A stretch of DNA of 6,050 nucleotides from an uncultured Eubacteriales bacterium (GCA_900550505.1 URSI01000080.1:1-6050); one strand, 5' to 3'. Positions 1-6,050 are shown, numbered from the stretch's first letter. A program made the numbers and translations. The notes: generated by a model not told the origin, from the sequence alone.

Positions 1-1
1 A

Positions 2-1075
2 TTTGATGACGATCAAATCCTCGATCATATCGACCTTGATATTCATGACAAGGAATTTGTCACTTTGTTGGGTCCTTCCGGCTGTGGGAAAACTACGACT
101 CTGCGTATAATAGGCGGGTTTGTTTCACAGGACGAGGGGAAAGTTTATTTTGAAGGTCAGGATATTTCTGCGCTGCCGCCCCATAAGCGTCCCGTAAATA
201 CAATTTTTCAGAAATACGCTCTTTTTCCGCACCTTAATGTGCATGAAAACATAGCTTTCGGCTTGCGGCTCAAGAAGCTTCCGGAACGCGAGATACGCAG
301 GAAAGTTAACGAGATGCTGGCGCTCGTAAACCTTCGCGGTTTCAATAAACGCAGCGTCAATTCGCTTTCCGGCGGTCAGCAGCAGCGTGTCGCCATCGCG
401 CGGGCACTTGCCAATGAGCCGCGTGTGCTTTTGCTTGACGAGCCACTTGGAGCACTCGACCTGAAGTTACGCAAGGATATGCAGATAGAACTGAAAAATC
501 TTCAGCAGCGTTCCGGTATAACTTTCATATATGTCACACATGATCAGGAGGAAGCGCTCTCCATGTCCGATACCGTGGTAGTGATGGACGGGGGAGTGAT
601 ACAGCAGATCGGCTCACCGATCGATATATACAACGAGCCTCGCAACGCCTTTGTCGCCGATTTTATCGGCGAGAGCAATATACTTGACGGTGTGATGCAT
701 GAGGATTATCGCGTTACTTTTTCGCATCATACCTTTGAGTGCCTTGACAGCGGTTTCGCTCCCGGTGAGCAGGTGGACGCCGTAGTGCGTCCGGAGGATG
801 TCGACATTGTCGATCCGTCTCAGGGGATGCTGGCGGGGGTTGTGACCTCCGTGGTGTTCAAGGGTGTGCATTTTGAAATAATCGTTGAGATCGATGATTT
901 CAAGTGGATGATACAGACTACTGATTTTCATCCGCAGGGCGCGCGTGTCGGGCTGATAATAGAGCCGGATGCGATACACATTATGAAAAAGTCAAAGTAT
1001 TCCGGAGTGTTCGGGGACTACAGTTCATTCAGTGACGAGCTGGACAAGCTTTCCGATACCGGTGCTACCGACTGA
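2..1075 (+). CDS. potA: Spermidine/putrescine ABC transporter ATP-binding protein PotA (5' partial)
   Basis: This is the ATPase of a polyamine importer; it hydrolyses ATP on the cytoplasmic side of the PotB/PotC channel. The reading frame is open from base 2, and its first residues (FDDDQILDHIDLDI) match the start of the PotA nucleotide-binding domain. The real start is therefore upstream of the window, and the TTG at 65 inside the Walker A region is not a start. Only roughly 20 residues seem to be missing compared with the 378-residue E. coli PotA. The ABC motifs are all present: Walker A GPSGCGKTT (nt 71-97), Q-loop FQKYALFPH, signature LSGGQ (365-379), Walker B VLLLDE (425-442) and the H-loop histidine (539-541). 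After about nt 680 comes a C-terminal regulatory domain (TOBE-like) containing VRPEDV, as in PotA. The stop is 13 nt before the potB start. The specific PotA call rests on sequence similarity recalled from E. coli plus the potBCD neighbours. Confidence 0.96.
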   Translation, partial: FDDDQILDHIDLDIHDKEFVTLLGPSGCGKTTTLRIIGGFVSQDEGKVYFEGQDISALPPHKRPVNTIFQKYALFPHLNVHENIAFGLRLKKLPEREIRRKVNEMLALVNLRGFNKRSVNSLSGGQQQRVAIARALANEPRVLLLDEPLGALDLKLRKDMQIELKNLQQRSGITFIYVTHDQEEALSMSDTVVVMDGGVIQQIGSPIDIYNEPRNAFVADFIGESNILDGVMHEDYRVTFSHHTFECLDSGFAPGEQVDAVVRPEDVDIVDPSQGMLAGVVTSVVFKGVHFEIIVEIDDFKWMIQTTDFHPQGARVGLIIEPDAIHIMKKSKYSGVFGDYSSFSDELDKLSDTGATD

Positions 1076-1077
1076 AC

Positions 1078-1081
1078 GGAG
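1078..1081 (+). promoter_or_regulatory. Ribosome binding site deciding the potB start
   Basis: GGAG lies 7 nt before the TTG at 1089. It favours this TTG over the in-frame GTG at 1032, which lies inside potA, has no comparable site and would add 19 residues with no PotB resemblance. Confidence 0.7.
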
Positions 1082-1088
1082 AACGGGA

Positions 1089-1916
1089 TTGAACGGTAAG
1101 ACAAAGATTTCATTTACAGCACGTATTGCTTCGGCGCCGTATGTGCTGTGGGCGATAGTGTTTATTGTAACGCCTATGCTTTTTGTCGCATATTATGCGT
1201 TTACCGATCGCGGCGGAAGCTTCACTCTTGATAATTTTGTAGAGAGTTTTGATTACACGGGTGTGTTTCTTCAGTCCATATGGTATGGATTGATCTCCAC
1301 TTTTGTCTGCTTTCTTCTGGCGTATCCTTTGGCGTATATCATAGCAAAGAAGAGCGGGCGCAGCCAAAAGGTGTTGCTGCTCCTTGTCATGCTGCCCATG
1401 TGGATGAACCTGTTGATAAGAACATATGCCTGGATGACGATATTGCAGGATACCGGGGTGATCAACTCCGTGCTCCGTTTTCTGGGACTCGGTACAGTTC
1501 ATATGATAAATACGGGCGGAGCGGTTGTGCTCGGCATGGTTTATAATTTCTTTCCGTATATGATACTTCCGATCTATTCCGTAATGACGAAATTGGAGCG
1601 GAGTTACGTCGAGGCGGCGCAGGATCTGGGTGCAAATGCGGGACAGGTGTTGAAAAAGGTCATATTCCCTCTGACTCTTCCGGGGGTCGTTTCAGGGTGC
1701 ACTATGGTTTTTGTGCCTTCGGTGAGTACTTTTTATATATCTCAGAAACTGGGCAATACAAAGCTCATAGGTGATATAATCGAAACGCAGTTCAAAGCAG
1801 CGAACAATTATCATGTGGGTGCGTCGCTTTCACTTGTGCTGATGGTAATGATTCTGATTTGCCTTATGGTTATGAACCGCTTTGCGGACGACGACGGAGG
1901 CGGGCTCATAGTATGA
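1089..1916 (+). CDS. potB: Spermidine/putrescine ABC transporter permease PotB
   Basis: This is one of the two inner-membrane permeases that form the polyamine channel with PotC. I choose the TTG start at 1089, which gives 275 residues, the same length as E. coli PotB. The protein then begins MNGKTKISFTARIASAPYVL, with a basic N-terminus followed by the first membrane helix. About six hydrophobic segments are visible, near residues 16-38, 62-86, 94-116, 142-164, 196-217 and 246-262. The EAA loop that docks on the ATPase is at residues 175-198 (EAAQDLGA followed by FPLTLPG), and VPSVSTF follows as in PotB. The fold is the binding-protein-dependent transport permease (MetI-like) family. The gene is translated just after potA, and its stop overlaps the potC start in ATGA. 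The PotB rather than PotC assignment rests on gene order, length and the VSTF region. Confidence 0.94.
   Translation: MNGKTKISFTARIASAPYVLWAIVFIVTPMLFVAYYAFTDRGGSFTLDNFVESFDYTGVFLQSIWYGLISTFVCFLLAYPLAYIIAKKSGRSQKVLLLLVMLPMWMNLLIRTYAWMTILQDTGVINSVLRFLGLGTVHMINTGGAVVLGMVYNFFPYMILPIYSVMTKLERSYVEAAQDLGANAGQVLKKVIFPLTLPGVVSGCTMVFVPSVSTFYISQKLGNTKLIGDIIETQFKAANNYHVGASLSLVLMVMILICLMVMNRFADDDGGGLIV
1896..1900 (+). promoter_or_regulatory. Ribosome binding site for potC inside the end of potB
   Basis: GGAGG ends 12 nt before the ATG at 1913. The spacing is rather long, but this ATG shares the ATGA overlap with the potB stop, so translational coupling probably helps initiation. Confidence 0.6.
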
Positions 1917-2764
1917 AAACTCTTTCGCGTGTATACACGGCGTTGATACTGTTTTTTCTGTACGCGCCGATAATAGTTCTCGTAGTTTTTTCATTTAATT
2001 CTTCGGACAGCACCGGTGTGTTCTCAGGTTTCTCCTTGAAGTGGTACCGGGAGCTTTTCCGCAACGGCGAGATAATGCGTGCGCTGAAGAACACTCTCGT
2101 GGTGGCTTTGCTTTCTTCGCTGATAGCAACGGTTATCGGGACACTTGCTGCGGTCGGGATATACAACTACCGGAGAAAATGGTTCAGGACAGCGGTGCTG
2201 ACGGTGACGGATATACCTATGATGAACCCGGATATAGTTACTGGTATATCAATGATGCTGCTCTTTGTCTCTGCAGGAGCGTTGCTGGGGCTGCGCTCTT
2301 CGCTCGGGTTTGTCACTTTGCTGATTGCGCATATCACGTTCAATCTTCCTTACGTTATTCTGACGGTGCTGCCTAAATTGCGACAGACGGATCCGCACCT
2401 TGCAGAAGCGGCACAGGATCTCGGATGCACACCGATGGGCGCCTTCGTGAGGGTGGTGTTGCCGTCTATTTTCCCGGGGATAATGTCAGGGATGATAATG
2501 GCGTTTACGTTGTCTTTGGACGATTTCATCATAAGTAATTTTACTACAGAAACGTTTCAGACATTGCCGTTGTACATTTATTCGATGACCAAGAAGAAGG
2601 TAACGCCGGATATCAATGCGCTTTCCACGTTGATTTTTGTCATCGTGCTTTCGCTTCTGCTTGTCATAAATCTGTCGCAGTCGCACTACGAAAAAAAGCA
2701 GCGTGAGGCGGAACGAAAATTTGAAAGCACCGGAGCTTCCCAGCGCGACTCCGATGTAATATAG
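1913..2764 (+). CDS. potC: Spermidine/putrescine ABC transporter permease PotC
   Basis: This is the second permease of the polyamine importer and pairs with PotB in the membrane. The start chosen is the ATG at 1913 in the ATGA overlap with the potB stop, giving 283 residues (MKTLSRVYTALILFFLYAPI). An in-frame upstream start at 1859 would add an arginine-rich stretch encoded in another frame of potB and is rejected. Hydrophobic segments lie near residues 8-28, 60-83, 94-120, 130-155, 184-206 and 237-254. The EAA loop is at 165-188 (EAAQDLGC followed by LPSIFPG), and SLDDFIISNF at 201-210 is typical of PotC. The hydrophilic C-terminal tail (about 258-283) makes it some 20 residues longer than E. 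coli PotC (264). The potD start lies 7 nt after the stop. Confidence 0.95.
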   Translation: MKTLSRVYTALILFFLYAPIIVLVVFSFNSSDSTGVFSGFSLKWYRELFRNGEIMRALKNTLVVALLSSLIATVIGTLAAVGIYNYRRKWFRTAVLTVTDIPMMNPDIVTGISMMLLFVSAGALLGLRSSLGFVTLLIAHITFNLPYVILTVLPKLRQTDPHLAEAAQDLGCTPMGAFVRVVLPSIFPGIMSGMIMAFTLSLDDFIISNFTTETFQTLPLYIYSMTKKKVTPDINALSTLIFVIVLSLLLVINLSQSHYEKKQREAERKFESTGASQRDSDVI

Positions 2765-2771
2765 AACGGAA

Positions 2772-3959
2772 ATGAAGGAGAAAAGAGAAAAATTGAAAAG
2801 AGTAATTGCTGTAGTGCTTCTTGCGCTTCTGGCCGTTTCACTGTGCGCGTGTGAGTCCCCCCAGAGAGTCATAAATGTCTACAATTGGGGCGAGTATCTG
2901 CCGGACGGCAGCGAGGGTTCGATCGATGTCAACGCTCTTTTTACCGAAAAAACGGGCATCAAGGTCAATTACATCAATTATCAGACCAATGAAGAGATGT
3001 ATGCCAAGCTTTCCGGCGGCGGCGTCAGCTATGACGTTATCATTCCGTCCGATTACATGATCGAGCGTATGATCAAGGAAGGCATGCTGCAGAAGCTTGA
3101 CTTTGAAAACATACCTAATTATAAGTATATCATTGATCAGTATAAGAATCTTCCGTACGATGAAAACAATGAGTACAGCGTGCCTTATACTGTGGGTTAT
3201 GTGGGATTGATCTATAACACCAAGGCCGTAACGGAGAAGCCTACGAGCTGGAGCGTGCTTTGGGACGAAAAATACGCAGGCAACATCCTTATGATAGATA
3301 ATTCCCGTGATGCGTTCGCTGTTGCACAGTTCCTTCTTGGTCAGGATGTCAATACTACCGATGAGGAGGAACTCCGCGCGGCTGCCGATAAACTGAAGGA
3401 GCAGAAACCGCTCGTTCAAAAGTACGTAATGGATGAGATATTCAACAAGATGGAGTCGGGTGAGGCTGCACTCGGTGTTTACTATGCGGGTGATTTTCTC
3501 ACGATGCATGACAATAACGAGGACCTGGCGTTTGTCTATCCTGAAGAGGGAACAAACTTCTTTGTTGACGCAATGTGCATACCGACCTGTGCCAACGACA
3601 AGGAAGCGGCGGAGATGTATATCGACTTCCTACTCTCTCCGGAGATTGCTTTGGAAATAGCAGAGTATATATGCTATGCTACTCCCAACTCATCTGTGCT
3701 TGAAAACGAAGAATATTCTCTCAAAGATAATGAATTCCTTTACCCGGATCAGAACGCCATGGATAATGCTCAGATATTCTCGTATCTTCCGCCCGAAACA
3801 ACAGATTATGTAAACACACTCTGGAACGAGATTTCGGTATCGGGAATAGAGTATGGCTATTTCTACATTGCATTCGGTATAGCGGCGGTCGTTATAGTGG
3901 CTGTTATAATTATCGTTGCGGTCAGAAAGAAGAAGCGGAGCAATTACGAGGAAGACTGA
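2772..3959 (+). CDS. potD: Spermidine/putrescine-binding lipoprotein PotD with C-terminal membrane anchor
   Basis: This is the extracytoplasmic solute-binding protein that captures polyamine and delivers it to PotB/PotC. It has 395 residues from ATG 2772, or 388 if the better-spaced TTG at 2793 is used. Residues 1-27 form a lipoprotein signal: a basic start, a hydrophobic core and a lipobox LCAC with Cys27 as the probable lipidated residue. The mature part aligns by eye with E. coli PotD: NVYNWGEYLPDG (35-46), PSDYMIERM (92-100), NSRDAF (177-182), VDAMCIP (265-271) and CYATPN (301-306). W39, Y42, S93, Y95, D266 and Y302 match E. coli ligand-site residues. D168, E171, W229 and W255 appear here as N177, D180, Y238 and F264, so polyamine specificity could differ. 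Residues 363-384 are a strongly hydrophobic helix followed by RKKKR, an apparent second anchor absent from the 348-residue E. coli protein. It is the last gene of the operon. Confidence 0.93.
   Translation: MKEKREKLKRVIAVVLLALLAVSLCACESPQRVINVYNWGEYLPDGSEGSIDVNALFTEKTGIKVNYINYQTNEEMYAKLSGGGVSYDVIIPSDYMIERMIKEGMLQKLDFENIPNYKYIIDQYKNLPYDENNEYSVPYTVGYVGLIYNTKAVTEKPTSWSVLWDEKYAGNILMIDNSRDAFAVAQFLLGQDVNTTDEEELRAAADKLKEQKPLVQKYVMDEIFNKMESGEAALGVYYAGDFLTMHDNNEDLAFVYPEEGTNFFVDAMCIPTCANDKEAAEMYIDFLLSPEIALEIAEYICYATPNSSVLENEEYSLKDNEFLYPDQNAMDNAQIFSYLPPETTDYVNTLWNEISVSGIEYGYFYIAFGIAAVVIVAVIIIVAVRKKKRSNYEED
2775..2780 (+). promoter_or_regulatory. Possible ribosome binding site favouring a downstream potD start
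   Basis: AAGGAG lies just after the ATG at 2772 and 12 nt before an in-frame TTG at 2793, the same spacing as seen at potC. If it is used, PotD starts at TTG with a shorter basic region (MKRVIAVV). The ATG has only GGA one base upstream, so it would depend on coupling to the potC stop. Confidence 0.4.
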
Positions 3960-4120
3960 GAACACTGCCGGCGCTGGCGGTCGGTCGCCCCGGTCCGAAC
4001 GGTAAATGAAACTTGTGTCGGGTTTTGAGCAGGGTTATTACTGAGGCTGTTGATACTCATGTTGTGCTCAGAGCAGACGAGGACGATCTGCGTCCTGATG
4101 ATATGTCAATTCGTGTCCGC

Positions 4121-4157
4121 GAGCGGCGCACCCGTAGATAAGGGTGCGTCGCTTTTT
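4121..4157 (+). terminator. Intrinsic terminator, probably ending the pot operon transcript
   Basis: The arms GCGGCGCACCC (4123-4133) and GGGTGCGTCGC (4142-4152) pair over 11 positions with a single G-U pair and an 8-nt loop, followed by TTTTT (4153-4157). It lies about 160 nt past the potD stop with no gene between them, so it most likely ends the potABCD mRNA. Confidence 0.88.
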
Positions 4158-4194
4158 CAGTATAAACTGCTTTTGTGAGTACCGTTCGACACAT

Positions 4195-4222
4195 AAAAAG
4201 CGGCGGTAGACCGCCGCTTTTT
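4195..4222. terminator. Bidirectional intrinsic terminator between convergent operons
   Basis: This is a perfect inverted repeat: GCGGCGG (4200-4206) and CCGCCGC (4211-4217) around the loop TAGA. It is flanked by AAAAA (4195-4199) and TTTTT (4218-4222), which gives a U-tract on either strand. On the - strand it lies 35 nt after the deoD stop and should end the ahcY-deoD transcript. On the + strand it backs up the terminator at 4121-4157. Confidence 0.9.
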
Positions 4223-4257
4223 GAGTTTTATCATTTGGTTGTAACCGATACGAATTT

Positions 4258-4959
4258 TCAGATTATATCGAGCGCTACCTGTATCATTTCGCCAAATCCG
4301 GAGCGACGTTCTTCGACGGTCAACTGTTCCTGACTGTAAAGATGGTCGGAGACAGTCAGGATGCAAAGTGCCTTGCGCCCTGCACGTGCAGCGTTCATGT
4401 AGAGCGCAGCAGCTTCCATCTCCACGGCGAGTATGCCCATACGCTTCCACGCGTCGTTGTATGCAGGGTCGTCATTGTAAAATACATCGGTGGATATGAC
4501 GTTCCCGACCTTTACCTCAAGAGAACGGGCGCGCGCTGCATTGACAGCTTTTTCGAGCAATGAATGATCGGCAATTGGGGCGAATGTTCCGGGCATTTTG
4601 TATTGAGAGGCGTAAGCGGAATCAGTGCAGGCGCCCATGGCAATAACGATGTCACGCAGATGCACATCGGGCTGTATGCCGCCGGCAGAACCGGTGCGGA
4701 TAATGGTCTGAACATTGTAAAAGTTGTAAAGCTCATACGTGTAAAGCCCGACCGAAGGCATACCCATACCGTGTCCCATTACAGATACGGGCTTACCGTT
4801 GTAGGTGCCGGTGTAGCCGTACATATTTCTGACATCAGTAAACAATACGGCGTTGTCAAGGTATGTTTCGGCGATAAACTTCGCTCTCAGCGGATCGCCG
4901 GGCATGAGCACCGTCTGCGCTATCTGGCCGGGGTCTGCAGCGTTGTGTGGGGTGGACAT
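4258..4959 (-). CDS. deoD: Purine nucleoside phosphorylase DeoD-type
   Basis: This cytoplasmic enzyme cleaves purine (deoxy)nucleosides with phosphate to free base and (deoxy)ribose-1-phosphate. The bacterial DeoD type is hexameric and accepts adenosine as well as inosine and guanosine. The 233 residues compare with 239 in E. coli. The phosphate-site residues are present: G21 and R25 in PGDPLRAK, R44 in VRNMYG, and R88 and S91 in IIRTGSAGG. The nucleoside site shows F160, VEMEAA (179-184) with M181 and E182, and the catalytic pair D205 (TVSDH) and R218 (EERR). The only loss is a few C-terminal residues beyond LDII. The ATG at 4957-4959 is supported by a well-placed AAGGAG. The gene follows ahcY by 34 nt on the same strand with no terminator between them, so the two are probably co-transcribed; DeoD would remove the adenosine made by AhcY. 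Substrate preference cannot be read from sequence alone. Confidence 0.95.
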   Translation of the reverse strand: MSTPHNAADPGQIAQTVLMPGDPLRAKFIAETYLDNAVLFTDVRNMYGYTGTYNGKPVSVMGHGMGMPSVGLYTYELYNFYNVQTIIRTGSAGGIQPDVHLRDIVIAMGACTDSAYASQYKMPGTFAPIADHSLLEKAVNAARARSLEVKVGNVISTDVFYNDDPAYNDAWKRMGILAVEMEAAALYMNAARAGRKALCILTVSDHLYSQEQLTVEERRSGFGEMIQVALDII

Positions 4960-4966
4960 ATATATT

Positions 4967-4972
4967 CTCCTT
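4967..4972 (-). promoter_or_regulatory. Strong ribosome binding site for deoD
   Basis: On the - strand AAGGAG lies 7 nt before the deoD ATG, in the 34-nt ahcY-deoD gap. It fixes the start codon and suggests independent, efficient translation of deoD within the operon. Confidence 0.85.
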
Positions 4973-4993
4973 CCTTGATGTGAAACGAATTGC

Positions 4994-6050
4994 TCAGACG
5001 TTCCAGCTGTTGAGATACTTTTCCTGTTCCGGCGTCAGTGTATCGCATTCAACGCCGAGGAACCCTAGCTTGAGCATCGCTACCTTTCGGTCTATCTCAT
5101 CGGGAACGTAATTTATCGTGGAATTTATTTTATCATGATTGCGTGCGATATGGGCGGCGCTCAACGCCTGAATGGCAAACGACATATCCATTATCTCAGC
5201 CGGATGACCGTCGCCTGCTGCAAGATTCACAAGCCTGCCCCGGGCGATTACGTATATTGTCCGTCCGTTGGGCAGCCGATAGCCGTCAATATTGCGGCGT
5301 GCCTCGAAGCGCTCGGTTGCCAGCTCTTCAAGCACGCGCATATTGACCTCTACATCAAAGTGACCGGCATTGCAGCATATGGCTCCTTCTTTCATGTTGA
5401 GAAACGCCTCGCGCCCGATAACATCGCAGCACCCTGTGACGGTAACGAAAAAGTCGCCTGTCTTTGCCGCTTCGCTCATCTTCATCACGGTGAAACCGTC
5501 CATAACTGCTTCTATCGCTTTTATGGGATCCACTTCTGTTACGATGACCGAGGCTCCGAGTCCTTTCGCACGCATCGCCACGCCCTTGCCGCACCATCCG
5601 TATCCTGCCACGACTACGGTCTTTCCGGCCACGATCAGGTTAGTCGTCCTGTTGATGCCGTCCCATACGGATTGACCCGTGCCGTACCGGTTGTCAAAAA
5701 GGTATTTGCATTTGGCGTTGTTGACAAGCATCATCGGGAATTTCAGACTTCCGTCCCTGTCCATCGCAAGAAGGCGTATGATCCCCGTCGTAGTCTCCTC
5801 GCACCCGCCGTAAACGTATTCGAGATACTGCGGATATTCGCTGTGTATGAGGTTCACGAGATCTCCGCCGTCATCTATGATAATGTTCGGGCGCGCTTCG
5901 ATGACACGGCGTGTGTGCCGCTCGTATTCTTCGGGAGTGCTGTTGTACCAAGCAAACACCTCGAGTCCTTCGTGCACGAGAGCTGCTGCTACGTCGTCCT
6001 GCGTCGACAGCGGATTGCTGCCCGTGACATACATTTCGGCGCCGCCTGCC
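4994..6050 (-). CDS. ahcY: Adenosylhomocysteinase (S-adenosylhomocysteine hydrolase), 5' partial
   Basis: This NAD-dependent cytoplasmic enzyme reversibly splits S-adenosylhomocysteine into adenosine and homocysteine, relieving product inhibition of methyltransferases. The frame stays open to the window edge, reading AGGAE before the internal Met at 6034, so the start is outside. About 60-80 N-terminal residues, which carry part of the adenosine site, are missing. Counting from that Met, visible motifs are STQDDVAAAL (10-19), DDGGD (54-58), EETTTG (79-84), K110, D114 and N115 around LFDN (matching human K186, D190 and N191), the NAD-binding GYGWCGKG (144-151), GHFDVEV (224-230) and GDGHPAEIMD (274-283) with its conserved His. 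It ends LTPEQEKYLNSWNV and lacks the C-terminal KPDHYRY tail of the human type, so it belongs to the short form known from Thermotoga and archaea. S-inosylhomocysteine hydrolase activity, reported for an archaeal relative, is an alternative. Confidence 0.95.
   Translation of the reverse strand, partial: AGGAEMYVTGSNPLSTQDDVAAALVHEGLEVFAWYNSTPEEYERHTRRVIEARPNIIIDDGGDLVNLIHSEYPQYLEYVYGGCEETTTGIIRLLAMDRDGSLKFPMMLVNNAKCKYLFDNRYGTGQSVWDGINRTTNLIVAGKTVVVAGYGWCGKGVAMRAKGLGASVIVTEVDPIKAIEAVMDGFTVMKMSEAAKTGDFFVTVTGCCDVIGREAFLNMKEGAICCNAGHFDVEVNMRVLEELATERFEARRNIDGYRLPNGRTIYVIARGRLVNLAAGDGHPAEIMDMSFAIQALSAAHIARNHDKINSTINYVPDEIDRKVAMLKLGFLGVECDTLTPEQEKYLNSWNV

Larger units (their letters stand above)
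3960..4257. other. Intergenic region between convergent pot and ahcY-deoD operons
   Basis: This 298-nt stretch has no convincing gene. By eye it holds, on the + strand, a GC-rich hairpin at 3968-3993 (GGCG/CGCC inner stem, CCGG/CCGG outer pairs with a 4-nt bulge), TGAGCA (4026-4031) pairing with TGCTCA (4065-4070), and AGGACG/CGTCCT (4080-4085 with 4091-4096). The two terminators listed separately follow. I see no clear promoter. The first 160 nt could be an untranslated 3' end of the pot mRNA or a small RNA, but no known RNA family was recognised. Confidence 0.6.

Noticed and set aside
65..67. TTG at 65 as the start of potA
   Set aside because: It falls within the Walker A strand, and the frame is open back to base 2 with PotA-like residues. 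The gene simply begins outside the window.
1032..1088. In-frame GTG at 1032 as the start of potB
   Set aside because: It lies inside potA, lacks a good ribosome binding site and adds 19 residues unlike PotB. The TTG at 1089 has GGAG 7 nt upstream and gives exactly the family length.
1859..1912. Upstream start for potC at 1859
   Set aside because: The added residues, including five arginines in a row, come from another frame of the potB 3' end. The ATG at 1913 sits in a classic ATGA overlap.
2838..3509. 223-residue open frame on the - strand opposite potD
   Set aside because: It is fully antisense to a well-supported gene, has no recognisable motif and no convincing ribosome binding site, so I read it as a shadow of potD codon use.
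4006..4044. 12-residue frame starting MKLVSGF after potD
   Set aside because: It is too short to judge, has no spaced ribosome binding site, and no gene follows that it could lead.
4059..4178. Small 39-residue frame (ATG 4059 to TGA 4176-4178) after potD
   Set aside because: It reads straight through the terminator hairpin and its U-tract, has no clear ribosome binding site and shows no recognisable domain.
4195..4222. Perfect palindrome considered as an operator or attachment site
   Set aside because: GC-rich arms, a tetraloop, flanking A5 and T5 tracts and its position between convergent genes fit a bidirectional terminator better.
4564..4983. 139-residue open frame on the + strand opposite deoD
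   Set aside because: It lies opposite the start half of deoD, has no family resemblance and is explained by codon use on the other strand.

Overview
The window looks like a chromosomal segment of an anaerobic Firmicute, most likely a gut-type clostridium. The evidence is AGGAG-type ribosome binding sites, a TTG start, a lipoprotein signal on the solute-binding protein, intermediate GC content with both AT-rich and GC-rich codons, and intrinsic hairpin-plus-U terminators. The genus cannot be fixed from this sequence alone. I see no mobile element, tRNA, rRNA, CRISPR array or phage gene.

Layout. Positions 2-3959 on the + strand hold a tightly packed polyamine (spermidine/putrescine) ABC importer operon in the classical order potA-potB-potC-potD. 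PotA is the ATPase and its 5' end lies outside the window. PotB and PotC are the two permeases, and PotD is the solute-binding lipoprotein. The potA/potB gap is 13 nt, potB and potC overlap by ATGA, and the potC/potD gap is 7 nt. From 3960 to 4257 there is no gene. This stretch holds several possible hairpins, a strong + strand terminator (4121-4157) and a compact bidirectional terminator (4195-4222). Positions 4258-6050 on the - strand hold a second operon, read from right to left: ahcY (adenosylhomocysteinase, 5' end outside the window) and then, 34 nt downstream, deoD (purine nucleoside phosphorylase). The two operons converge on the terminator region.

How the genes work together. PotA-D should import spermidine and/or putrescine at the expense of ATP. 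AhcY splits S-adenosylhomocysteine, the by-product of methyltransferases, into homocysteine and adenosine. DeoD can then phosphorolyse the adenosine (or inosine) to free base and ribose-1-phosphate, which removes the product and pulls the reversible AhcY reaction forward. The link between polyamine uptake and the methyl cycle is only proximity, because the operons face each other and need not be co-regulated.

Most of the window is ordinary housekeeping or transport DNA. The points most worth a second look are: PotD has an apparent C-terminal transmembrane anchor in addition to its lipoprotein signal; several PotD ligand-site positions differ from E. coli; AhcY is the short type without the usual C-terminal tail and sits next to deoD; and about 160 nt of possibly structured sequence lie between potD and its terminator. 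I did not find a convincing undescribed system.
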